From: Helopsaltes ochotensis
Lineage: Eukaryota; Chordata; Aves; Passeriformes; Locustellidae
Direction of reading: 5' to 3'
DNA length: 64,000 nt
NCBI GenBank assembly: GCA_013400155.1
Contig: VXBM01000536.1
Span: forward strand, 298,921 to 362,920
Shown: positions 1 to 11,527 of the stretch, one piece after another
How the letters are laid out: each line of letters starts with the position of its first letter
Position numbering within the stretch: position 1 is the first letter of the stretch
Position numbers and translations under genes: made by a program
The notes under the pieces: generated by a model
Told to the model about the DNA's origin: nothing
Database searches by the model: none
The model's input: the letters and a program-made list of their open reading frames with translations, nothing else

Positions 1-1275
1 TAAATATAGAAGAACATATTGATTTGGTCTTTTCTGATTTAAATTTCTCTTCTGCATCACTGTCTCAAAACATGAGCCCAAATGCAGAGCTCTGAACAGT
101 TGGAGACCTCTGCCAATCTAAATGTCACAGTTAGTGTTCTGAAGGGTGTTTGGGTGTGGGGAAAGAAAAAAGAGCAAAATCTAATTCCCAAACCACTGTA
201 TAAAAGGGATGCATATGTTGAAGTCACTGTTGCAAAAACTCTTCAGTGACTGCTTTAAACATCCTTAGAAAAAATCTATTTTATTCTAAGTATTTACCTA
301 ATTCTCAGTAGTTATTATCTTTTTTCTCTGTTTTTTTCCCCCTTTGTTTTGTTTTCCACTAGACAATACACACAGTTCTGCATAATTCCCCTTTAAGGAT
401 TTCCTTCAAGGATACACAGCTATCTATTTTCTGGTACCAGACACAACAACCTTGTGAAATCAGGGCAGATTCATCACCCATCCTGCACACGACCTTATCA
501 GCAGTTGCTATGGGTGGCCCCTGTGGAATACTGTGGAAAGGGCAAAGCTGGGAAATGTGCACTTTAAAGTGCCAGAGAATTTAGTTCAGTGTGCAGCACT
601 TGTAACTTTTGCTGCTGGAGACTGCTCAGCTTGTTATGGATATCTAAGAATTTGCTTTTTCCTTGACTAGAGATCATGAGATTTATTACAGTAAATTTTT
701 TTGCCCTTTTTTTTTTCCTTTAGGAATAAGTAAGGCATAATTGCAGATGCCAGCTTTCTTGCATGTATAATATCTCCAGAGAAGAGAAGAGAAGAGAAAT
801 AGAGCTTCCTGACACTACTTTCCCCACATGTAACATATTTTGCATTTACTTTTACTGACAAAGGGAATATTTAAAGAGAAGGCAGTGTTGTGCTAGGTTT
901 TGGTACAAGAAGTATGGCAAAAAAAAAAAATTGACTGACAAACACTCAGGTGGATGGACTGCAGCAGCAGATATTGAAAATTAGGTTTCTAGTTTCCTCA
1001 TCATCTATATTCCCATCTGGTGGCATCTACTACTAAATATATCCAGAACATACATTTTTTTTAATACGATTTGCATGCCATTCTCTTTACAGAGCCATGG
1101 ATCTGCATTTTGTAAAAATATTACTTCAGTGAGTAAAATCAGTATTCTAGTATGTTCATGTGGAGCCGAGGGCTACAAACCAATGAGAAAACAAGTAACA
1201 AAAGTTTATTACATCTCTGCATCATTGCACAAAGCAAAAATACCTGGTTGGTACCTAAAGTCAATCTTAAATAAA
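1..1275. other. non-coding AT-rich DNA
   Basis: No gene is recognised. The only local structure is a short GAAGA-type purine run near 778-799 and short A or T runs near 700 and 920. Possible reading frames are short and show no family motifs. This could be intron or intergenic DNA. Confidence 0.6.
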
Positions 1276-1375
1276 TGTCAAAGCACTTCATGAAAGAAGT
1301 AGTGGTCATTATCCCACTACAGATGGAAATTCTAAGGCTCAGTGATTTTCACAAGGTATTTCATATTGCTTGACC
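1276..1375 (-). repeat. ancient MIR/L3-like amniote repeat remnant
   Basis: The + strand carries, in order, aaagcacttcatgaaa, tcattatcccactacagatgg, then aaggctcagtgattttcac and aaggt. This is the usual order of the conserved half of MIR/L3-type repeats read on their reverse strand (aaagcactttacaaa, then attatcccc, then acagatgg, then ctgaggc, then gtgacttgc). The copy is diverged and about 100 bp long. I recognise the pattern by eye, so the family name is tentative. Confidence 0.5.
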
Positions 1376-3167
1376 AGTGCAAAAGGGAGAATTTAGTGAG
1401 TATTCCTCATACTCATTTTTTGCTGATGACCATGAAGGTTCCCATGACCACGACCAAGTTCATGTTTCCAAGGCAGTCTACAATCTAGATGAACACAACT
1501 TTGAATAAATGAATATCTGGTGGAGTGCAAACAAACTGATACCTTGCTGTATGAGTCTGAACATGCCATCTAAAGTGCCTACTACAGACACAGCGTGAAT
1601 CCCTGTTTGCCAGAGGAGGAATAGCATAGATCTGTGTTTCAGCACAGCAACACCTTTTCACAACCTGTCAGCTGGGATTCCAGAAAGTCTCGTACCTACA
1701 GCACTATGATTTCTGTGCTACAAACCCATGAGAGTGTTCTTTTTAAAGACTTTTAGCTTTGTGGAGAGAATGAAATGGATTATCCGAGCACCTGCTGTTG
1801 CAGCATACCTGCAGTTCTCTACTTGCTGTGGTGCGTGCATGTGAATGAGTGTGTTGGTGGGCATTTAATTTTAAAGAATGGGTTGTAGGCTCACAGAATT
1901 AAACCTAGGGAAGATCCTAAGTCAACCAGCCTTCAGGTAATTACATCAGGAAAAGCTATCAGGTCTATCATCTTCTCACCAAGCAGAAGATACTGTGGCA
2001 GGCAAAAAAGTGACCTTGTGTTTCTTATGCTCAAACTCCCAGCAATGCACAGCAACTTAAATTAGAACATGTGCAATATAATTAGGTTTTCTTCCCTTGC
2101 AGACTTGTGCATCTTCTGTCTGAAAATGTTGCCCTGCCGTTCTCAAGTTATTGAGCCTTCTGATGTTTACATTTCTGTAATGGAGTTTCTCACACACTTA
2201 AATGTAAATAATAAGTTGTTCTCATACTTTCATAAAGGAGGAGAGAGTTGATGGACTGATGATTTGACAAGTGTCATTGGAGAGGTGGCAACTTCACCCT
2301 CCCATCCATGGTCACGTTTGGAATTCTATAAATGTTGAGATTTGTAAATAAACGGCCCCTTCTTGCCTTGGATGATCCAGTGTGTGAGTGTGGTCCTTTC
2401 CTATCTCCCATCTCGACATGAAAAGGAGGTGTCACTTCAGACAGAGGCTTCAACTCAGCAGAGCTGTCTGCTTTGCTTTGAGCAAGATAGAGGAAAGGCT
2501 GCAATTAAAACAAAGATTTCATGCTTTAGGGCTCCTTCCTTCCAGAAAGAATTTTAACTCAAGAATCATGGAATGTGAATCCTAGACCTGGAGGAAAAAT
2601 AAGAAATTTAGGTTGGCGTTCAAATCTAAGTTTGCTCTGCATGAGGTGTTTGTTACCAAGATGTAGTTTGGAGCACCCTGGTCAGGTATGGAATGATACT
2701 TGACTATGGTCAAGTTTGGAAGGGCACCTGTTAAAATGTTGCAGGAATTAGCCCTCCAGCCCCATCTGTAGAAAAGCTTGGTGCAGCTCATCAGTTGGAG
2801 AAGAGAATTTTCAGACTGTGGCTCTGCCACCAAACTGTCACCAACGCCTGCTCTACGAGCTTGGGCTTCCCTCTACAGCCCATGAGGCCTCCAGAGAGGG
2901 CATCAGGCATGCTAGCTCACTCTGCTGGCTATCTAGGTCACCTGAGAAGCTAATTTAGGTACCCAAAACTAGACATCCAATGGGAGGTAGGATGCAGATA
3001 GCCTAACTGACCTCAGTATCTTGGAGTATACTTTTAATCCCTTCCTTGCTGCTCTTTGTCAGACTCAAATGGACTGAAGTGTGCCCTTAAAAAAGTCTTT
3101 GGGAATATTCTGAATAAAAAATTGTACAGAGGCCCAATCTGTTTATGACAAAGCACTGGAATTTTTC

Positions 3168-3170
<3 letters not shown>
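1376..3170. other. non-coding DNA, nothing recognised
   Basis: Unique-looking AT-rich DNA. A phrase near 1890-1925 (tcacagaatt, then aaacctagg) faintly resembles a decayed CR1 3' end, but too little matches to call. No coding frame has an ATG together with recognisable motifs. Confidence 0.5.

Positions 3171-3259
<89 letters not shown>
3171..3259. repeat. long poly(T)/poly(A) tract
   Basis: 89 bases consist only of T apart from one AG interruption at 3202-3203, leaving uninterrupted runs of about 31 and 56 T. This is by far the longest homopolymer in the window. On the minus strand it would read as poly(A) at the end of something lying to its right (3260 upward), but no polyadenylation signal is seen just inside it and no retroposed gene is recognised there. 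It may be a simple repeat whose length is not reliable in the assembly. A frame through it encodes only polylysine and is not a gene. Confidence 0.9.
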
Positions 3260-3266
<7 letters not shown>

Positions 3267-5371
3267 CATAGAGATCCTTGAACTTTTTTGAAAACACATT
3301 TTGATTAAAATCGTGGTTTATAATGGGGTTGTCTAATGTCATCCTTCCTACCTGAAGCAGAGACTTTTTCATTCCTCACCATCAACTCATAATATCAGAA
3401 AGTCTTAATATGAATTGGTCTCATTTTCTTTTCTTGAGACAAACCATGGAAAACCAGAGATATCATTGGATACAGCTCGGTCTCTATGCATTTCCTCACT
3501 GCTACTAGACAAGGAAGTATCTTGAAAACTAATCCAAAGAACAAAGTTATGCACACAACTGAATTTAAACCCAGTCTTTTTTGTAAGATGTCACAATTCC
3601 TTGTAGTCCCTCTGAAAATACCACATTGTACAGCCATTTGGAAGCGGAGCAAATCTGTTACCAGGATTCAAGCTGGTCATGCTGTTCAGATGACCACAAT
3701 TTTGTCTTCTTGTTCAAACATCTTTTCAGTGTTTTGAGGTTTACTCATCAGTAAAATCTCGAGTTATGGATATTCTGTTAACCACAGGGTAGGACAGCTG
3801 ACCACAGGAGGAATGTGACTCAAACAGCTTCCTGCTGCCCACAGAGCAAAACTACCAGGGTAGTGCCCCTGGGCACCCTTTCCTTCTGCTTCTCCAGGAG
3901 ATTATTTCCCACAAGAGCATCTCTAACCTATTTGTGCTTCCAGAGAGGCCTCATCCCATCACACTCCTTTAATGAGCAGTTCATTACTCAGTCCTCTAAG
4001 ACAAGTGCAGATGAGGGCTGTGAGATTAGAAAGGCTTTCCTCTGCTGAGATTAAATGTGGTTTGAGGTATTGTCTGCTGTAGACATATTTTCTACTCTTA
4101 GTTCCTCTTCCCCAGGCTTATGGGCTCAGCAGAGGGGGGAAAAAAACAACTTATTACTATGAAAAGTTCTAGGAAGAGCACAGTGCCTGATCTAAGACAT
4201 CTGGGCATGGGGAGCAGGAGCCTCCCAACACACGTGGTCAGTGGATTTTGACCACACTGATGCTGGACCAAGTCTTGGCCCTTATTTGGGCATCTTTTAG
4301 AAGACCAACATGCCCTCTTTCTTTCCATCATCGATTTAACATTATTCTAACTTCTTTCTATTTTACCAGGAAAAATTCTCAGGGCTGTGGTAGTCAACAT
4401 GGTCTAACTGATCCAGGATTTTGGAGATAATTGTTGTGTTTTTGTATCTGCCTCCCACTGCAGCATTCCCTGGTCTTTGATGAGCCCAGGGACAGTTTTC
4501 CTCAGTGTGATTATTGGGCAACACTGAAACATAAATTTGGCACAGGCTTCTACTGGCATTGTATAAGTCATGTTGTTAATAAAGATGTTTCAGAGAGTGT
4601 GCATTCCCACTCTAGAGGAGGCTCTGCTGAAGTGAGGATATCTGCACAATTCCCTCAAAGGAAGACAAACTGGAAAACATTAAAAGAACAAAATTTTGGA
4701 TGAAACTCATTAAATTTTGACCATCTTAGCTCATCACCTCCTCTGAAGACCCTAAAAGCTAAAAAAAAAAAGAACACATTTCCCATGAAGTAAGGAGAGC
4801 AGGTCATGTAGTTTAAGCTCCAGTGATCTGATTTCCTGTGCTATTAGGGCACCAACCTCAGGACACAGATGAGAAACCTCTCCCCCACTGGCAGGTTAGG
4901 TTAGCAGTAGGTAAAATGCAAAGTTTACCTGAAATGTGTGCTGTGCCAGCTTGTTTGTTGGGCAAGCAGCAAGATCTAATACAACAGTGCCTTTTTTGTA
5001 AGTGAACTGAAGGGAAGAGCTAATTTTTTTCCCTTCCAACTGATTTATCCTGACAGTAAAGATTTAAAGCGTGGTCCATTCAGGAGAGCAAGCCTTAACA
5101 CAGGTGTTAGCGAGGGAGCCTCGGAGGCATCAGAGCAGCACAAAATCCTTTCTGCAGCACACAGGAAGGGTCATAGGTGCCTGTTTAAATTTTCTGCCCA
5201 CGCTACAGTAACACGAGCAGCAAACAAAGCCAGGCTGCTTTCTAACAATCCTGTCTCGGGAGCGGCAATGGTTTGGGGAATATTGCTGGAGAGCTTTGGT
5301 GTAAGTTAAATGAAAACACGAAGGTTACTAGGGATACAGGGAGACTCATTGAGCAATTAAATAACCAACAG
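3260..5371. other. non-coding DNA
   Basis: No gene or transposable element is recognised. Frames of 60-90 codons occur on both strands without family motifs. The right-hand part, from about 5060, keeps more CpG dinucleotides than its surroundings and is treated as a finding. Confidence 0.5.
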
Positions 5372-5390
5372 ACACACACACCCACACACA
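5372..5390. repeat. short (CA)n microsatellite
   Basis: An alternating AC run interrupted once by CC. Too short to be strongly polymorphic. Confidence 0.7.
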
Positions 5391-5534
5391 TAGCCCTGTT
5401 TACTCAAAACCCTGACAGTTGTTTATTGAGAAGTAGGTGTTGACAGTTCACTTGTCTTGGATGGATTTCTCCCGGAATAAACACCAGGGCTTTCAAAGTG
5501 CCTGATCCCATTTTCTTGTAAAAGAAGTTTAGGA

Positions 5535-5572
5535 AAAAAAAAAAAAAAAAAGAAAGAAAAAAGAAAGAAAAA
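5535..5572. repeat. A-rich simple repeat, A17 then (GAAA)-like
   Basis: Seventeen A residues are followed by AGAAAG-type units, making a purine-only tract on the + strand. No element is recognised next to it. Confidence 0.75.
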
Positions 5573-6588
5573 CGTTAAAAATCTCCCCCAAATACTATAT
5601 ACAGCAAGGGTATCATTACTGCTGTGTAGAGAGGAGACTCCATGTATGGGAAAAGATTGATCTACAAGAGTGTTTTGGAAAATGAAGAGTTATTTCGCAA
5701 TAGGCCATGACATCTCCCTTGGAGAAAACTTGCCCAGATTCTGCAGATTGCTTTGCAGATGAAAAAGGGACAATGTCTGATTGCAATATACTCTCACATA
5801 AAGTTGATTTTGGCTTGATCTAGAAATTTTTTCCTCCCCAGGAGGCCAACACTGAACTCTTAAAGCTAATCTTTATATTCAAGTGCAGGTGCAATCACTA
5901 ACATCAGTACAATCTCCATAGAAAAACAGAGCCCATGGAACGCCAAAGGGCTGAGCAAAATCCTTCCTCTGAGTCCCAGGTCTGTGCTATCAACATCTGA
6001 AGAGACGGCTGACTCTTCACAATACATGTAGGAGAAAAGGGATGAAATGAAAGGAAATTCACAATATTAGAACCTGCTGACAGCAAGACATATTAATTTA
6101 TATGGCAGCCCACAAATGCAACAGGAAACCCATCTTTTGAACAGTTAAGACTAGAAAAATTATTAGAGAATGGAGAAAGTGCTGCAGAGAACAACTGTGT
6201 AATGATAGGAAGAGAGACATAAAGGTTATCTATCTACATCTTTCCCATTCTTCCCTCCCATGTTTCAACAATATTCCTGGAGAATTTTATTTCAATCCCA
6301 TTGCAGCATTTTACCATAGATAGTGGAAACAAGGCTGCTCTGACACAGGTTTGAGAAATCTCTGATGGTCAGAATGGCCAAAACCAAGGATCTGAGCAAG
6401 GGTGATTTTTAGTAACTGCACTAAACCGCACTTCATTGAGTGTATGAGTTCACAGTTACAAAGTCTCAAGCAGAGATAAGCACTTACAAGAGTCTCATTC
6501 CTGAACTTTCTTGCACTAGAAATGTAGTCACATTACAGGATATTATATATGTTTGCCTAATTAAGTCTGTTGCAGAATCAAAGATTAA
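5573..6588. other. non-coding DNA, nothing recognised
   Basis: AT-rich unique DNA with no open frame above about 60 codons and no repeat that I recognise. Confidence 0.5.
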
Positions 6589-6730
6589 CAGAATCACAGA
6601 CTGCTTTGGGCTGGGATATTAAAGCTCATCTATTTCTGATCCCCTGTTGTGGGTAGAGACCAGATTGCTCAGAGCCCTATCCAACCTGGCCTTGAACATT
6701 CCAGGGATGGGACATCCACGTGATTCTTCT
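6589..6730 (-). mobile_element. CR1 LINE 3' fragment (decayed)
   Basis: The + strand reads from a gaatcacaga end motif through gctttgggctgggat, then agctcatct, then ccaacctggccttgaacatt and ccagggatgggacatcca. This is the known order of the avian CR1 3' untranslated region in reverse complement, so the element lies on the minus strand. About 140 bp remain, with a loss around the usual gccatgggcagggac segment. There is no coding part. Confidence 0.8.
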
Positions 6731-7791
6731 CTCCTTAGTCTCTTATTTAACTTTAAGGGCTTTTAAAATCACTCTTATCCATGCATAAATTTTTGGGAGA
6801 TGTGTACTGGCAAACCAATCTGAAGATACTTCTTTTGAAGGTACAATTGAAGACTTTGACAGGGTAAAATTTAATTTTGGAGTTTGAAACTACTTTGCAG
6901 GGATGCTGCTGGGTTTGCTGTACTCCCTGACTCACCAGTGAAAGCAGTCAAGCAAATAACCCATCTCACACACACACTTAAACAATCCTTACACACTTGC
7001 TGTGTGCATTCTCCAGGGGACCTTTAGAAGCTGTTTGGTACACAGTGCAGCATGAGATTTCAGTGGTGTGAAATAAAAAGGTTAGTGCCATGGCAAAAGT
7101 TCCAAACACAGAGACTACAGCTCAAGATGCATAAATAATTGAACAGTGTGCATTTATAACATGAACCATTAAAACAGCCTTTGTGAGGGGAAAAAAAACC
7201 AAAACAAAACCAAAACTGTAGGATGCAAATTAATCTTTCATAAGGCAAACCTTCAGATGGTTGCTCCTTCACGGGCACTTCACAGTGCTCTTTTTCCTTT
7301 TGAACCCAGCATTCATACAAAAAAGCGTTTTGACAATCCCACTAGGATGCTCATCCTCTGTGTTCAGAGGGAGATTTATAAAGATCACAAGGCAGGATTG
7401 TGAATATAATGATCCCAGGGATTAGCCTTTCTTCCAGCTATGGTAGGGCAGTCCTCTGGATCTATCTGAAATCAGAGAAGGAGTTCTTGCCTGTGAGCCA
7501 GCATGCAGCTTTCTTCTCACTGCCATAGTCCCCTCCCCACCTAGTCTCAAGTGCTTGCAATACTTTAAATCCTTAAAAGTTTAAAACAGTTGCATGTTAG
7601 CTATTACGCTCCCTGTCAAGGGAAAATGAAGGAATCTCCATTAAAAATAAGTGAACTGTTGCTCTCTGCCAGAATGTATCTACTAGTGGCAAGCCCTGTT
7701 TAAGTATTGATAAAGGAGCTTATTTAACCTACTGGAAAATCAAGCCCAAAGGATAAGGAAAAGCCTATTCAGAGGAAAGAAGATTTTGTGA
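6731..7791. other. non-coding DNA
   Basis: No gene or repeat is recognised apart from a short A/C-rich patch near 7190-7215. Confidence 0.5.
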
Positions 7792-7880
7792 TTAAGACAC
7801 TGGATAGGTATTTAGAAAACCTCTTGCTTCCTCCTACTCTCTTGTACCCTCTTTAACTTTGAGCAGGGAACTTTATCATT
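7792..7880 (+). repeat. ancient MIR-like SINE remnant
   Basis: Matches the order of MIR-type elements on the + strand: ttaagacactggatagg, then tatttagaaaacctcttg, then actttgagcagggaacttt. These correspond to the part around the core and the tRNA-distal phrase (ggaga-cctgggttc, then gaccttgggcaagtcactt). It is heavily diverged and identified by eye. Confidence 0.4.
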
Positions 7881-9305
7881 ACCAGCCAAAACACCAGAAG
7901 AGATCATCTCCATTTAGAAACAGATTTAAGAGGAGCTGGGCTCACTCCCTAGTCAAGATGTGTGATCCAGGAACACAGTCAATGATTGTCCAGAGGCATT
8001 TCAGTGGTTGGTAAGAGAGAAAAAGAGACTTCTGATGATGATTAGGCCAATGTAAATCTAATTTGTGCTCTGGATGTCCATGAACTGCAGCTGGACTACA
8101 AGGATAAAATCTTTTCTCTGAAGAAGATAAAACTTTGCAGAACGTTGTCTCAAATTCTGTGACTTTCTGTCCAAAAAGGACAGAAATAATAATCCTTCCC
8201 CTCTCTTGCTGCACAGCTCTGTTTTTGCTTTGGCATATAAGCTCTGAGGAGCAAGACCTGTCTCTCATAGTGCCCACCACAAACAGGGATCAGGTTTAGT
8301 CCAGGTCTTTTCAGACTGAATACAGCAGAGGTACACACATTAACTGAATTAACTGCTTTAACCCTTTGCATCCAAGGACTAAAGGAAAGGGCAATAACAT
8401 TATAAAAGTAGCTGAAGTAGTATCCCCTACATAAGAAGAGAAAACCAGCATACAGGAGGACTGTGCATTGCCTATCATTTCCCCAAATTTTTATGCATGT
8501 GAACTTCAAAGTAATCACACTGGTTTACAGAACATTATAATAAGTATATATAATAAATTACTTGAAAGCCTGTCATAAAAACATTACACATAGTAAAGAC
8601 AAGAAGCTGAAGTCTTATGACTTGATGAGTTTGTGAGCGTGGCCTCAATTCAGTCCATTCCTGCAAACAGATTAATGGTACAGGCTTTAATTACATGCTC
8701 ACATACTGCTCTTTTCTGCAAGGCCTCAGCTTCACCAAGTGTCAGTGAGAGGTTTTAATTCCTGTAACTTTATAGCACATTCATCATGGGCGATGAGGCC
8801 ATGAATCAGTTATGCAAGTTATCCCAAATACATACTGATGAAATCTGTAAACCATCACCACCCACCACCCATATTCTGATTATCCACCTCTGTTATAGAT
8901 GAACTATTTTGAGATTGTTTTAAACAGTTCTAAGGACATTTAGAGTTTTTTGAGTAGCGCAGGGATATCTAACCCACCATCTCCATAATACCATGTGCCT
9001 CAGTTTCCATGTGGTCATTTATTGAGGGTCTCAGTAAAGAAAAATGTGATGGTCCAACATTGAATGCCTTCAAGTGATGACCTAGGGCAACATTCTGAAT
9101 GGAAAAAAACTGACCATAATACCTTTAAACACACTTTATAAACACTTCGTAGTTAACCCTTTATGTAGTGTTACAAAACCCCTTTGTGATTAATTTAAAA
9201 AAGACAAGCTCTGTCACTGTGGAATATGGTTGGAAGAAATCTCCTCTGTACAAGGCACAGTGTTACTCACTGCAATGTACAAATGAGATGGTCAAGATCT
9301 GAAGT
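7881..9305. other. non-coding DNA
   Basis: Two overlapping minus-strand frames of about 110-120 codons (7942-8518) have no recognisable motifs and I regard them as chance. A phrase near 8997-9012 (gtgcctcagtttcc) could be one more MIR trace, too short to call. Confidence 0.45.
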
Positions 9306-9308
9306 TTG

Positions 9309-9325
9309 GTTTGTTTGTTTGTTTT
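9309..9325. repeat. short (GTTT)4 repeat
   Basis: Four GTTT units followed by a CT/T-rich stretch. Confidence 0.6.
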
Positions 9326-9333
9326 CTTTTTTT

Positions 9334-11473
9334 GACGTTTGGTACTGGGTACAAGGATGTCTTCCTAGGAAAAATAGATGAAGTAGATGAGAAGGCGAAG
9401 ACAAGTAGATTTACTGTATTTAATTTCTATTTATCATACAGAGACATGTGTACAGGTTGTTCCAACTGTTTGTGTTATCCTTTTTTGGTAGTGTCTTGAA
9501 ATCTACAACTCATCAAGTCATAAATATTAGATTTGGAGAAACATTTCAGGCCATTCAAGAACCCCTCTTGCAATAGGTACAATGGTCCCTACTAAATACT
9601 CACAAGCATAATTCAATTTTGTCATCAGAAGGCTCATTTGCCTCCTAATTACCATGGAAATAATGCAACGGACCAGTAGGTCTTCACCAAAACACATACA
9701 TTATTTCCCTGTGTGCTCCAATATATGGACACATAAATTGTACTTGCCTGTTTAGTTCACTGCCAAAGTAATCCCAGCCACGAGCATATTGTCCAATAAA
9801 CCCCACAGCTGACACAAAGTCTCAAACAAAAAAATCTCTTCCTGTGCTTTAAAGTAAAATTTCAAAGTGCACCAGAGAGCCAACAGCAGCTTTTCTTTCA
9901 AGAGTACTGATAGTTAAAATAATTTTCCCTCAAATTTTCTGTTGCTCTAGGATTTTAGAGAAGGAGGAAATAAGAAACAATGGCTTTGAAGTAATTCATC
10001 TCAGGGAAAGAAAATAGATCAGGGTTCATATTTTACAGTGATTTACATCTTGTGCAACCCCATTACATTTAATGGGACTACTGAAGGTCTGTGTCAACAT
10101 GGAATGTGACTCTTCAGGCTTAAGTGCTGTGATTCATAGACTGGGTTACAGTGGGAACTGTTTTTAGGATAAGACTTTATCTCCCAGGACTAGTGATAGA
10201 GATTTTAGTTTTATTAAGAAGGGGAGAAGGTGCTTTCCTTTCTCTTTGTTTGCTTCTTCAGGAATATTCAAGCTGTTTAGCCAGTTCATCAGATGCCCAT
10301 ATTTCACATCTTTTGTTGTCACACTTATTCTAATGGGAGTGCCTGGTCTCTTGGCATGTATAGTGTCATGATTTTTGATGACACAATTCTTTATTGTAGA
10401 TCATATAGAATATAAAACCTCCAGAAGGGATCAGTACTGCCTTAAAGTGGAAACTATAGACCATGGCCAAGAGAGGCAGGGTTTTATAAATACCTACCGT
10501 GTTATTCCCCTTCTTAAATTCTATTTGCTTTCTTTCTTTTTTTAAATTTTTATTTAATCCTACAAGGGCCTGAAGTGAACATATATGGATTTATATTTCT
10601 TTCTTTCCTGTGAGGATTTATAATATTGAGATAGCACTGCAGATGAACCACAGTTGCTACACAGCTTTTGACGTTGTTGAAACAATAGACTGCATGCAAA
10701 AATCCAAAACACTACTGAATGAAATAATTTTGGTGCCTTTTGCCATCTCCCTGGAGGGTTGTAATAGTATAATGAATATTTAACATTTCTCTTCTATTTT
10801 TATTAGAGTTTGTAGCACCTTATAAACTACAAGAAACACTTACTGTTTTGTTACATATATAAATTTCCTGTCTTGGAGTATAAACTGCTAGACACCATTT
10901 AGAAATCATTCTTAAAATGGAAGAACACTCCAGCAAAACTTCAGGTTAAATATATAAATAATTCTATGGCATATTTAGTAACTGCAATTTCAAAAGAGGA
11001 CTACAAGCACCTTTGTCACCTGAAATGCAGTGCACAAGGGCCACTCCCAGTCAGGACTTTCCATAGGAAAGGAAGAAAAAAAAACCCCTATAAAGTCACT
11101 TGTGTTTCATGCAGAAACTAATGTGTAAAGGAAACAGATATTTAACTTCCCACCAGTGTATTCTGTAGGGGCTGGTGGATTTACAGTGGAATATTCTGAG
11201 GGAAGCTACTTTCAAGGCACGCTGACACAGAAGAATTTTCTATTTGATACCCTGGCAGCTGCTGTGCCATGTCCTTTCTCTAGGTGCACACACTGCGCAA
11301 GAGTGGGAAGAAATCTAATCTGGGAAAGTCTAAATTAAGGCTTGCCTACACTTTGTGCTTTGCCTAGGCTCTTAAACATGTTTTTGACCAGCTGTGACTA
11401 TTGTCATGCAAAATCTTACTCCATAGGAGTTTATTTGTATTTTGAACTTGCAGTTCCTTGCCCAGAATAGGAA
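9334..11473. other. non-coding DNA, nothing recognised
   Basis: AT-rich, with T-rich patches near 10525-10560. Frames stay near 60 codons and resemble no known protein. Confidence 0.5.
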
Positions 11474-11527
11474 TTGAAGTGGACTCAACGACCTTGGGGT
11501 TTTTTCCAACCTAAATGATTCTGTGAT
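11474..11527 (+). mobile_element. CR1 LINE 3' tip
   Basis: Only the last 50 or so bases of a CR1 element remain: a ggactcaacgacctt phrase, then ttttccaacctaaatgatt and ctgtgat. Extreme 5' truncation of this kind is typical of CR1. The orientation is + because the end motif is on the right. Confidence 0.75.

Noticed and set aside
1885..1930. Possible CR1 end
   Set aside because: Only tcacagaatt and a cctagg phrase agree; the ordered flanking phrases are missing.
3166..3372. Polylysine frame
   Set aside because: Made by the poly(T) tract read on the minus strand.
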